A DNA stretch of 32,732 nt from Actinomycetales bacterium (GTDB taxonomy: Bacteria > Actinomycetota > Actinomycetes > Actinomycetales > Kineosporiaceae), in contig JAAYAH010000073.1 of assembly GCA_012719445.1 (NCBI GenBank), positions 1-32,732 of the forward strand, read 5' to 3'. A program made the translations under genes and the position numbers. Numbering within the stretch: the stretch's first letter is position 1; each line of letters opens with the position of its first letter. This document shows, one piece after another, positions 23,797-30,480 of this stretch. The notes below the pieces were generated by a model. The model made no database searches, was not told the DNA's origin, and saw only the letters and a program-made list of their open reading frames with translations.

Positions 23797-25047
23797 TCAG
23801 GCATTCGACGACACCGCGGGCAGGGCCGCTCCCGGAACCGGCCCGGCCGGGGTGACCCGCCGCCCGTAGCTGAGCCGGCGCAGCAGCACCTCGAACGGCC
23901 CGCGTCGTCCCGCCCGGGCCAGCAGCACGGCGACCAGCACCGTCACCAGCCACACCCCGAGAGCCAGGGCGTACGCCTGGGTGGTGCCGATCCGCTCCCC
24001 CAGCCCGAGCCCCCACCCGCTCAGCAGCGGCGCGAACACCATCGACTGCACCAGGTAGCAGGTCAGCGACCGCTCCCCCACCGCGGCGACCCCGGCCACC
24101 ACCCCGGCCCGCCCCGCAGCCCCCAACCGGGCGGCCAACAGCGCGAACAGGCACACGTAGCCGAGCCCCATGACGCACCCGGAGAGCTGGTGGGCCGTGG
24201 CGAAGGCGATCCCGACCGGGCGCGACGGCTCGACCACCCGCGCGACGGCCAGGGTGTGCGGCAGTCCGCCGACCAGGTTCACCACCAGCCCCGCCAGCAC
24301 GACCAGGCGCAGCGTGCGCACGTGCTGCTCCGGTCGGTCCAGCCACCCGGCCCGCGCCACCAGGAAACCGGTGATCACCAGGAACAGGTACGACACGGAC
24401 ACCCCGGCCAGGACCGTGACGAAGGCCGACTCGAACAGCCGCACCACGACGCTCCTGAGGTAGTCCCGGAACACCGTCGGCTCGCCGGACTCCGTGGCCA
24501 GGTACCCGTTGAGCACGAAGAACGCCGTCATGGTCAACAGGCTGGGCACGAACCAGCGCAGCAGCACGGCACCCCGCCGGCGCACCAGGAACAGCGCCAC
24601 CAGGCTGGTCACCCCGTAGGGGGCGAGGATGTCCCCGTCGTACAGCAACGCGGCGTGCACCAGCCCGAAGGCCACCAGCCATCCGCCGCGCCGGGCCAGC
24701 ACCCGACGGATCGCGCGCTCGTCCACCCCGCGTTCGGCCATCCGCCGCACCATGGTCGCGATCCCGAACCCGAGCAGGATCGCGAACATCGGGTACGACC
24801 GCTCCGCGACGAACAGGGTTCCCACCCCGTCGGTGACCCGGTCGACGGTATCGCCGTCGACCGGCCGGTGCCCGTACCCGAACTCCCTCCCGTACAGGTA
24901 GCCCACGACGTTGGCCAGCGCGATGAACAGCAGCATCGCCCCCCTGGCCAGGTCGGGTGCCAGCGAGCGCCGGTGGTGGGGGATCGGCCCGGGGTGCCCG
25001 GCGCCGTCCGTCGCGCTGGTCGCGAGAGTGCCCTGCCCTGTGGTCAT
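23797..25047 (-). CDS. DUF418 multi-pass membrane protein (copy B)
   Basis: 416 residues from ATG 25047; an upstream in-frame ATG at 25098 would run through the promoter. The organisation is the same as copy A: RSLAPDLARGAMLLFIALANV, RSYPMFAILLGFGIATMVRR, FGLVHAALLYDGDILAPYG, GERSLTCYLVQSMVFAPLLS and RRGPFEVLLRRLSYGR. Most of the residues in the last third agree with copy A. It ends 99 bp before copy A starts. Both copies retain intact reading frames and full membrane helices, so neither looks like a pseudogene. The function is unknown. Confidence 0.88.
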   Translation of the reverse strand: MTTGQGTLATSATDGAGHPGPIPHHRRSLAPDLARGAMLLFIALANVVGYLYGREFGYGHRPVDGDTVDRVTDGVGTLFVAERSYPMFAILLGFGIATMVRRMAERGVDERAIRRVLARRGGWLVAFGLVHAALLYDGDILAPYGVTSLVALFLVRRRGAVLLRWFVPSLLTMTAFFVLNGYLATESGEPTVFRDYLRSVVVRLFESAFVTVLAGVSVSYLFLVITGFLVARAGWLDRPEQHVRTLRLVVLAGLVVNLVGGLPHTLAVARVVEPSRPVGIAFATAHQLSGCVMGLGYVCLFALLAARLGAAGRAGVVAGVAAVGERSLTCYLVQSMVFAPLLSGWGLGLGERIGTTQAYALALGVWLVTVLVAVLLARAGRRGPFEVLLRRLSYGRRVTPAGPVPGAALPAVSSNA

Positions 25048-25053
25048 GCAGGG

Positions 25054-25059
25054 ACCGTA
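25054..25059 (-). promoter_or_regulatory. -10 TACGGT, leaderless promoter of DUF418 copy B
   Basis: TACGGT on the minus strand ends 6 nt before the ATG. TGAAAC lies 17 bp further upstream as a possible -35. Confidence 0.5.
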
Positions 25060-25108
25060 GACGAGCCTGACCTGCCGTTTCACCGGGATCGGCGCCAATC
25101 ATGATCTC

Positions 25109-25152
25109 GGGGTACCCCGGTGTCCGGCGACCGGGGGACGCCGGGGTACCCC
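25109..25152 (-). terminator. 17-bp stem-loop after the stress-type membrane protein gene
   Basis: Arms 25109-25125 and 25136-25152 (GGGGTACCCCGGTGTCC and its complement, one mismatch) enclose a 10-nt loop. Each arm itself contains the palindrome GGGGTACCCC. It lies 22 bp past the minus-strand stop at 25174 and upstream of the DUF418 copy B promoter. Confidence 0.6.
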
Positions 25153-25173
25153 GGTCGCCGCACCGACCCGCGG

Positions 25174-25980
25174 CTACTCCCCTGCGTCCCCCTGCCCGCC
25201 CGCCTCGGCGTCCGGGCCGGTGCCGGAGCCGGTGCCGGCGGCCGGGCCCGCGCCGGCCTCGCGCTCGCGCCGCTCCCGCTCCAGCCGCTCCCGACGGCGC
25301 TGCTCCATGACCTCGCCGTAGGTGAGTCCGGCGCCGGCATCGGAGGCCGGACCGGCCCCGCCCTCACCGGCGCCGGGCCGGTCCTGGACCGGTGCCGCCG
25401 GTCCGGTGCCGGACGTCGTCCCCGCTCCCGCCGGGGGGCCGGCCGGTGCGTCGGAGAGCGTCGGCATCGGCGGGGCGGGGACGCCGGTCCGCGGACCACC
25501 GAGCCGGTCGAGGACGTCCATGGCGGCCCGGGCGTGCTGCTCGTGACAGAGCACCTGGTACTCGCTGGCCACGATCTGGCTGTGCGAGCTGAAGTCCCGC
25601 CTGCCCCCGGTCGCCGCGAACGAGATCACTCCGAAGAGCATGCCGAACCCCGCTCCGATCAGCATCGCCGCCAGCACGCCGAACCCGGCGCCCGAGGCGA
25701 ACAGGGACAGCAGGAGCCCGACGAAGAGACCGAACCAGGCGCCGGACAGGGCTCCGGCGAACGCCGTCCTGCCGTAGGTCAGTCGCCCGGTGACCCGTTC
25801 GACCATGCGCAGGTCGGTGCCGGTGATGGTGACGGCCCGTACCGGGAACCGGTTGTCGGACAGGAAGTCCACGGCTCGCTGCGCCTCGGCGTAGGTGGCG
25901 TAGCGGGCGATGGTGACACCGGTCGGAGGGGTCGGCAGCATGGGGGTCTTGGCTCGGAACAGGGGGCCCGGGTTCGACAT
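25174..25980 (-). CDS. general-stress-type membrane protein (YflT-like N-terminus, glycine-rich helices)
   Basis: 268 residues from ATG 25980; another ATG 6 codons upstream is possible. The N-terminal half has a ferredoxin-like stress domain (ARYATYAEAQRAVDFLSDNRFPVRAVTITGTDLRMVERV) resembling the YflT/general stress protein 17M domain. It is followed by two Gly/Ala-rich membrane helices (about 80-130, WFGLFVGLLLSLFASGAGFGVLAAMLIGA in part), then a second soluble segment (SSHSQIVASEYQVLCHEQHA). The last 100 residues are Pro/Gly/Ala-rich with a charged R/E-rich coil (MEQRRRERLERERREREAG). A related gene lies near corA in mycobacteria as well (Rv1234 near Rv1239c). The function is unknown; a membrane stress role is inferred. 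Confidence 0.78.
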   Translation of the reverse strand: MSNPGPLFRAKTPMLPTPPTGVTIARYATYAEAQRAVDFLSDNRFPVRAVTITGTDLRMVERVTGRLTYGRTAFAGALSGAWFGLFVGLLLSLFASGAGFGVLAAMLIGAGFGMLFGVISFAATGGRRDFSSHSQIVASEYQVLCHEQHARAAMDVLDRLGGPRTGVPAPPMPTLSDAPAGPPAGAGTTSGTGPAAPVQDRPGAGEGGAGPASDAGAGLTYGEVMEQRRRERLERERREREAGAGPAAGTGSGTGPDAEAGGQGDAGE

Positions 25981-25986
25981 GGAGCC

Positions 25987-25992
25987 AGTCTG
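25987..25992 (-). promoter_or_regulatory. CAGACT, possible leaderless -10 of the stress-type gene
   Basis: CAGACT on the minus strand ends 6 nt before ATG 25980, the same hexamer and spacing seen at the Nudix gene. It supports this start over the ATG at 25998. Confidence 0.35.
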
Positions 25993-26144
25993 CTGCATGA
26001 CGCCGAACTGTCACGTCTGACGGACCCGAGCCGGTACGGCCCCGGAACGCGACGGAGCGACCGCCGCGTCCGGTGGCCGCTCCCGCGTGCTGCTCTCGTG
26101 CTGCCGTGGTTCGGGTGGTGCCGTGGTTCGGGTGGTGCCGTGGG

Positions 26145-26873
26145 TCAGTACACGTACACCTTTCCCCCGATGGGGAGGTAGCCCTTCGACCACAGGTGGT
26201 CCATGGCCTTCAGGCTCACCCGGACACAGCCGTGCGAGGCCGGGTAGGCCGGGACAGAGGTCGCCCCGTGCACGGCGACCCCGGTCGTGGTGAAGTACTT
26301 CGGCCGGTAGAGCTTGCCCAGCGCCGACGTGCGCCACCCGTCGATCTGTCGGTTCACCCTGAAGGTGCCCTTGGGGGTGACGGCCCGGCCGGTGGTGCCG
26401 TTCGGGCGGGTGTAGGTCTTGCCCGTCCCCGTCGACGTGTTGATGATCCTCAGCACCCTGCCGTCCTTGACGACGAGCAGGAGCTGCTTGGACAGGTTCA
26501 CCTCGACGACGAGGCCCTTGGTGCTGCGGGCTGACGGCCGGACCTTGTCGGCCAGCGCGGCCATGGTCTTCGGCCCGGCGATGCCGTCCCGCGTCAGGCC
26601 GGCGGCCTTCTGCGCGGCGACGACGGCCTGCTTGGTGAGGGGCCCGTACTCACCGTCGACGGACCCGAGCCAGTACCCCAGAGCCACCAGCTTGGTCTGG
26701 AGGCTCTTCACGGCGGCACCGGAGTCCCCCGGCCTGAGCACGGTCGACGACGCGGCGAGGGTGACGGTGCCCGCCTGGGCAGGCGCGGCACCCCCCGCAA
26801 CGCCGATCCCCACGACTCCGACGGCGAGCACCGCAGCACTCGCCAGGAGCCTGGCGACCCGTGAAACGTTCAC
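26145..26873 (-). CDS. secreted L,D-transpeptidase with peptidoglycan-binding domain
   Basis: 242 residues from GTG 26873, preceded by an excellent ribosome site (GGGAGGAGAA). A Sec signal peptide (about 1-34, ending AAPAQA) is followed by a PG_binding_1 domain (about 44-105: LRPGDSGAAVKSLQTKLVALGYW, FNxxTxxAV-like YGPLTKQAVVAAQ, DGIAGPKTMAAL) and a YkuD catalytic domain (about 115-242). The active-site motif is HGATSV...SHGCVRVS, with catalytic Cys at 216 and His at about 202/214. It forms 3-3 peptidoglycan crosslinks or attaches proteins to the wall, and would resist most penicillins. The 245-bp region to the divergent hydrolase gene holds a palindrome and a leader hairpin. Confidence 0.93.
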   Translation of the reverse strand: MNVSRVARLLASAAVLAVGVVGIGVAGGAAPAQAGTVTLAASSTVLRPGDSGAAVKSLQTKLVALGYWLGSVDGEYGPLTKQAVVAAQKAAGLTRDGIAGPKTMAALADKVRPSARSTKGLVVEVNLSKQLLLVVKDGRVLRIINTSTGTGKTYTRPNGTTGRAVTPKGTFRVNRQIDGWRTSALGKLYRPKYFTTTGVAVHGATSVPAYPASHGCVRVSLKAMDHLWSKGYLPIGGKVYVY

Positions 26874-26910
26874 TTCTCCTCCCAGGACGCGGCGCGCGAC
26901 GCACCCAGCG

Positions 26911-26939
26911 CCCACCCGCCAGACGCCTGGCCGGGTGGG
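26911..26939 (-). promoter_or_regulatory. leader hairpin of the L,D-transpeptidase gene
   Basis: CCCACCCGCCAG (26911-26922) pairs with CTGGCCGGGTGGG (26927-26939) with one bulged base and a 4-nt loop, 37 bp upstream of the GTG. I looked for c-di-AMP (ydaO) riboswitch core elements, which often precede wall enzymes, and found none. Confidence 0.4.
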
Positions 26940-26945
26940 AAGGTT

Positions 26946-26959
26946 GCGTCCGCGGACGC
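26946..26959. promoter_or_regulatory. 14-bp perfect palindrome
   Basis: GCGTCCGCGGACGC is its own reverse complement and lies between the divergent L,D-transpeptidase and hydrolase genes. It is a candidate regulator site, although self-complementary GC sequences arise easily in this DNA. Confidence 0.35.
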
Positions 26960-27117
26960 GGGACGACGGGCGGATCCCACGAGGTGCGACCCGCCCGTGA
27001 TGGGTGACCCCTCCATTGTGGGACGTCACGGGCTTCCGCACCGGGTCTTCGGCGAAGCATCCCGGCGGGAGGGCCCCGGGACGGGAGAATGACCCGGAGT
27101 CCGGCGGAGGGGGTGCG

Positions 27118-27858
27118 ATGGCTCGGTGGCCACGGCGGCGGACCGTCCTGGCCGGGGGGCTCGCCGCGGCCGGGCTCGGCGTCACCGGAACGCTCGTCCA
27201 GCGGGAGGTGCTTCCCGGCAGGGTCGCCATCGCCCGGCTGGTCGCGGGAGGTCGGCCCGGCGCGGTTCCCGACGCCGTGCCCGGACCGGTGCTCAGCGGC
27301 CGGTTCCCGTCCCGGTACCGGCGCGGGGTGCCGCCGTTCGCCCTCGCCGCCGTCGGCGGCGGTGACCGCTACTGGCACCGCCGGCGCGACGGCGACGACC
27401 CGGGTCGCATGGTCGCCGAGGAGTTCCTGCCGGTCCTCGCCGACACGGGGCTGGCGGCCCGGCCGACGGACCGGATCGGTCTCATGGGCATCTCCATGGG
27501 CGGGTACGGCGCGCTCCTGCTCGCCACCGTCCTCGGGCGGTCCCGGGTCGCCGCGGTGGTCGCCTCCTCGCCCGCGCTCTGGCTGCACGCCGGGGACACC
27601 GCACCCGGTGCCTTCGACGACGCCGCGGACTTCCGTCGCAACGACGTGTTCGACCGCCGTCCCCTGCTCCGCGGCATCCCGGTCTCCGTCGACTGCGGGC
27701 TGGCCGACCCGTTCCACACCGCCGCCGTCCGGTTCGCCGACGGGCTGGAGCCTCGTCCCGAGGGCTGGTTCGGGGCGGGGACCCACAGCACGGGGTACTG
27801 GCGGCTGAGGGCACCGGAGCACCTCGCCTTCCTCGGCAGGCACCTCGACCGGTCGTGA
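27118..27858 (+). CDS. Tat-type exported alpha/beta-hydrolase (esterase)
   Basis: 246 residues from ATG 27118 with GGCGGAGGGGG upstream. The N-terminus MARWPRRRTVLAGGLAAAGLG has a twin-arginine-like motif and hydrophobic core, so export through the Tat system is likely. The hydrolase fold is of the esterase D/antigen 85-like sort: GDRYWHRR, the nucleophile motif GISMGGYGALL, and a C-terminal His in GAGTHSTGYWR; the acid residue is probably in DCGLADPFH. The protein is short for the family, with compact loops. The substrate is unknown; wall or lipid esters are plausible given export. The gene is divergent from the L,D-transpeptidase and ends just before the SAM riboswitch. Confidence 0.85.
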   Translation: MARWPRRRTVLAGGLAAAGLGVTGTLVQREVLPGRVAIARLVAGGRPGAVPDAVPGPVLSGRFPSRYRRGVPPFALAAVGGGDRYWHRRRDGDDPGRMVAEEFLPVLADTGLAARPTDRIGLMGISMGGYGALLLATVLGRSRVAAVVASSPALWLHAGDTAPGAFDDAADFRRNDVFDRRPLLRGIPVSVDCGLADPFHTAAVRFADGLEPRPEGWFGAGTHSTGYWRLRAPEHLAFLGRHLDRS

Positions 27859-27962
27859 CGCCGGGCACGACCCTTGCCGTGACACCGGCCGTGACGCCGG
27901 TCGTGCCCACCATGTGGACCTCCCCTTGCCTATCCACGAGGAGAGCCTTACCTTTCAGGGAG

Positions 27963-28056
27963 CCATCCAGAGCGGCCGAGAGACCTGGCTCGTCGACGCC
28001 GCAGCAACCACCTGGGTCGGAGACGACCCGGCCGGTGCTAAGGCCAGGACCGATGG
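27963..28056 (+). promoter_or_regulatory. SAM-I (S-box) riboswitch
   Basis: The aptamer is recognised from its conserved elements in order. P1 is CCATC (27963-27967) with GATGG (28052-28056). CAGAG and GAGAGACCTGGC follow, then GCAGCAACC (AGCAACC is a strict SAM-I element), a P3 hairpin (GGGTCG-GAGA-CGACCC) and GGTGCTAAGGCCAG, which corresponds to the GGUGCUAA core. It binds S-adenosylmethionine, and binding stabilises P1. The last two G of P1 are the first two of the GGAGG ribosome site for the next short ORF, so SAM should repress its translation. No separate expression platform is visible. Confidence 0.88.
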
Positions 28057-28064
28057 AGGTCGCC

Positions 28065-28178
28065 GTGAACGCAGGACCAACGGGCCGGTCCCGCCTCGCC
28101 GGGAACACCGGCGCGATGCTCACCCGCCGACACCACGTCGACCTGCTACGCACCGCCAGCGCCGCCTGTCGTCCCTGA
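28065..28178 (+). CDS. cysteine-type leader peptide (37 codons)
   Basis: GTG 28065 is placed 5 nt after GGAGG (28055-28059). The 37-codon ORF ends VDLLRTASAACRP, the signature of actinobacterial leader peptides found before sulfur genes (related ends such as VDLLRVASALC are known). Internal ATG 28116 gives the family's core 20 residues but lacks a good ribosome site. A single Cys codon (TGT, 28167-28169) lies third from the end. In known systems a ribosome stalled at Cys codons under cysteine shortage raises expression of the downstream sulfur operon. Here translation also depends on the riboswitch, whose P1 helix covers part of the ribosome site. Confidence 0.75.
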   Translation: MNAGPTGRSRLAGNTGAMLTRRHHVDLLRTASAACRP

Positions 28179-28186
28179 GCCGACCG

Positions 28187-28273
28187 CCGTCCGGACCGCG
28201 GACGGATCCCTGATCGCCCCCAGCCGCCGCCCGGCAACGCCGACATCGTCGTCCGCGGGTGAGAGCGGCGGAC
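28187..28273 (+). promoter_or_regulatory. candidate attenuator with mutually exclusive helices
   Basis: Four segments can pair in alternation. (1) CCGTCCG 28187-28193 pairs with CGGACGG 28199-28205. (2) CCGCGGAC 28196-28203 pairs with (3) GTCCGCGG 28251-28258. GTCCGC 28251-28256 pairs with (4) GCGGAC 28268-28273. Segment 1 begins 9 nt after the leader stop codon, where a terminating ribosome would cover it, while a ribosome held at the Cys codon would not. There is no U-tract, so control of Rho access or of mRNA folding is more likely than intrinsic termination. GC-rich DNA makes chance pairings common. The rest of 28179-28411 holds no gene. Confidence 0.4.
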
Positions 28274-28411
28274 CGCGGCGGCGCGCGCCGTCCCGGTGAC
28301 TCCCCGGAGGCCCGCCTGTCGCCTGGCGGCCCCCCGCCGCGGCCGATCACGGAGCGACCACGACCAGCACCGCCGTGACGGGTGCCCGCGCGGCGACGAG
28401 GAGGGACCAGC

Positions 28412-30196
28412 ATGAGAGCCACCGGCACCGAGACCACGGCCACGGCCGAGTCCGGGTCCGAGGTCGCGACCGCCGCCGAGGTCGCGACCCCATCCGGGGA
28501 CCGGCCGCGGGGGACAGCCAGCCCCCGGCCGGGCGACGGGCAGTGGGCGCTGGGCGAGACGACGCCGCTCAACCCGAACGAGGAGTGGAAGGCGCGGGAG
28601 GGCGGGCTCGCGGTCAGGGCGCGGGTGGAGTCCCGCTACGCCGCCGAGGGGTTCGCCGCCATGTCCGCGACCGACCGCGGCGGGCGGTTGCGCTGGTGGG
28701 GCCTGTACACGCAGCGCCGGCCCGGCATCGACGGCGGGCGGACCGCGACCCTGTCCACGGAGGAGCTCGAGGACGCCTGCTTCATGATGCGGGTACGGAT
28801 CGACGGCGGCGCGCTGGACCTCGACCAGCTCCGGGTCCTCGCCGACGTCTCCGCCCGCTACGCGAGGGGGACGGCCGACGTCACCGACCGGCAGAACGTG
28901 CAGTTCCACTGGATCCGCGTCGAGGACGTCCCCGCGGTGTGGGAGGCGCTGGAACGAGTCGGCCTGACCACGGTGGAGGCCTGCGGGGACACCCCCAGGG
29001 TGATCATCGGCTCGCCGGTCGCCGGGGTCGCCGCGGACGAGATCGTGGACGGGACCAGGGCGATCGAGGAGATCCGGCGCCGGTACATCGGTTCCGAGGA
29101 GCTGGCCAACCTGCCGCGCAAGTTCAAGACCGGGATCTCGGGCAGCCCGCACCATGACGTCGCGCACGAGCTCCAGGACGTGGCCTTCGTCGGCGTCGTC
29201 CACCCCGAGCACGGCCCCGGTTTCGACGTGTGGGTCGGCGGCGGGCTGTCGACGACCCCGGCGATCGGCGTCCGGTTGGGGGCCTGGGTGCCGCTGGAGG
29301 AGGTCACCGAGGTCTGGTACGGGATCGTCCGGGTCTTCCGCGACTACGGCTACCGGCGGCTGCGCAACCGGGCCCGGCTGAAGTTCCTCGTCGCCGACTG
29401 GGGCGCCTCCCGGTTCCGCGAGGTACTGGAGACCGAGTACCTGGGCCGGCGGCTCCTGGACGGCCCGCCCCCGCCCCCTCCGCCGGGCGGGCGCCGCGAC
29501 CACGTCGGGGTGCACCGGCAGCGCGACGGTCGCTTCTACGTCGGGGTGGCCCCGCTCGCCGGTCGGATCGACGCCGAGACCCTCACCGGCCTGGTCCGGG
29601 CCGTCGAGCGGGCGGGGAGCCGCCGGGTCCGGCTCACCCCGCTGCAGAAGATCGTCATCCTGGACGTCGAGGCGCCCCGGGTCGCCGACCTCCTCGACGA
29701 CCTCGACGCGCTCGGCCTGCCGGCCAGGACGTCGGCCTTCCGCCGCGGCACGATGGCCTGCACCGGCATCGAGTTCTGCAAGCTCGCCATCGTCGAGACC
29801 AAGGCGACCGCGGCGCGGCTGGTGGCGGAGCTGGAGCACCGCCTCGCCGACGTCCCCGAGCTGTTCACCGTCGACACCCCGCCGATCGCCGTCCACCTCA
29901 ACGGCTGCCCCAACTCCTGCGCCAGGGCGCAGACCGCGGGGATCGGCCTCAAGGGCATCCGGATGCGCGACCCGGCCGACCCGGACGGTGCGACGGTCGA
30001 CGGGTTCCAGGTCAGCCTGGGCGGCGACCTGGGGCCCCGGCCGCGGTTCGGCCGGAAGGCCCGGGGCCTGCGAACCACGGCGGCCGACCTGCCGGACCAC
30101 GTCGAACGGCTGGTGCGCGCCTGGCTGGCCGGGCGCGAGGACCGGGAGAGCTTCGCCGACTGGGCGCTCCGCGCGCCGGAGGAGGAGCTCCGGTGA
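28412..30196 (+). CDS. sirA: assimilatory sulfite reductase (ferredoxin), SirA/NirA type
   Basis: 594 residues from ATG 28412, with ribosome site GAGGAGGGA. Two ferredoxin-like half domains flank two siroheme/4Fe-4S domains. The four cluster Cys are 450 and 456 (CTGIEFC) and 499 and 503 (CPNSC). Siroheme-binding Arg/Lys-rich segments are seen around TDRQNVQFHW and RKFKTGISG. Tyr99 (GLYTQR) and Cys191 (EACGDTPR) are 92 residues apart, the same spacing as the Tyr69-Cys161 crosslink known for the M. tuberculosis enzyme. It reduces sulfite to sulfide with six electrons from ferredoxin in the cytoplasm. A proline-rich loop (PPPPPPPG) and about 50 disordered N-terminal residues are extra. The two following genes overlap it end to start. 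Confidence 0.94.
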   Translation: MRATGTETTATAESGSEVATAAEVATPSGDRPRGTASPRPGDGQWALGETTPLNPNEEWKAREGGLAVRARVESRYAAEGFAAMSATDRGGRLRWWGLYTQRRPGIDGGRTATLSTEELEDACFMMRVRIDGGALDLDQLRVLADVSARYARGTADVTDRQNVQFHWIRVEDVPAVWEALERVGLTTVEACGDTPRVIIGSPVAGVAADEIVDGTRAIEEIRRRYIGSEELANLPRKFKTGISGSPHHDVAHELQDVAFVGVVHPEHGPGFDVWVGGGLSTTPAIGVRLGAWVPLEEVTEVWYGIVRVFRDYGYRRLRNRARLKFLVADWGASRFREVLETEYLGRRLLDGPPPPPPPGGRRDHVGVHRQRDGRFYVGVAPLAGRIDAETLTGLVRAVERAGSRRVRLTPLQKIVILDVEAPRVADLLDDLDALGLPARTSAFRRGTMACTGIEFCKLAIVETKATAARLVAELEHRLADVPELFTVDTPPIAVHLNGCPNSCARAQTAGIGLKGIRMRDPADPDGATVDGFQVSLGGDLGPRPRFGRKARGLRTTAADLPDHVERLVRAWLAGREDRESFADWALRAPEEELR

Positions 30197-30480
30197 CCGG
30201 GGTGGGCCCTGACGTCCCTGCGGTCCGGGGCGTCCCTGAGGTCCGGAACGTCCCGGCGGCTGCGGGCGTCCCGGCGACCCCCTACGTGTGCCCCTTCTGC
30301 GGGGAGGAGGACCTCCGGCCGGCACCGGAAGGCCTCTGGAACTGCCTCAGCTGCCTGCGGGTCTTCTCCCTCGCCCTGCACGGCCTGATGTCCCCCGACC
30401 CCCCACCCGGTGTCCCCGGGACCCCGTCAGCCGCCGCGTCGTCCCGACGCCCCGAGAGCCATCGGAGTCACAGCTCATGA
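30193..30480 (+). CDS. small zinc-ribbon protein of the sulfur operon
   Basis: 95 residues from GTG 30193, which overlaps the sirA stop (GTGA); its own stop overlaps the cysH start (ATGA). The N-terminus is a low-complexity stretch of VPAVRGVPEVRNVP repeats. The centre has a clear four-Cys ribbon, YVCPFCGEEDLRP...LWNCLSCLRVFSL (CxxC-x14-CxxC), and the C-terminus is Pro/Ser-rich. Full coupling between two sulfur enzymes suggests a role in sulfite or APS reduction, for example as a zinc- or iron-binding accessory or electron-transfer partner, but no function is established to my knowledge. Confidence 0.82.
   Translation: MTGVGPDVPAVRGVPEVRNVPAAAGVPATPYVCPFCGEEDLRPAPEGLWNCLSCLRVFSLALHGLMSPDPPPGVPGTPSAAASSRRPESHRSHSS

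Noticed and set aside
20207-25102. A 1631-codon open frame on the minus strand across aminopeptidase P, corA and both DUF418 genes
   Set aside because: It is antisense to or out of frame with genes that have clear motifs, and its composition (Gly/Arg/His/Asp-rich, few hydrophobic residues) is that of a GC-rich shadow frame.
26874-27117. c-di-AMP (ydaO) riboswitch before the L,D-transpeptidase
   Set aside because: None of the conserved core strings could be found on the minus strand.
27482-30325. A 947-codon minus-strand frame opposite sirA
   Set aside because: The plus strand has all sulfite reductase motifs and a riboswitch; the antisense frame has none.
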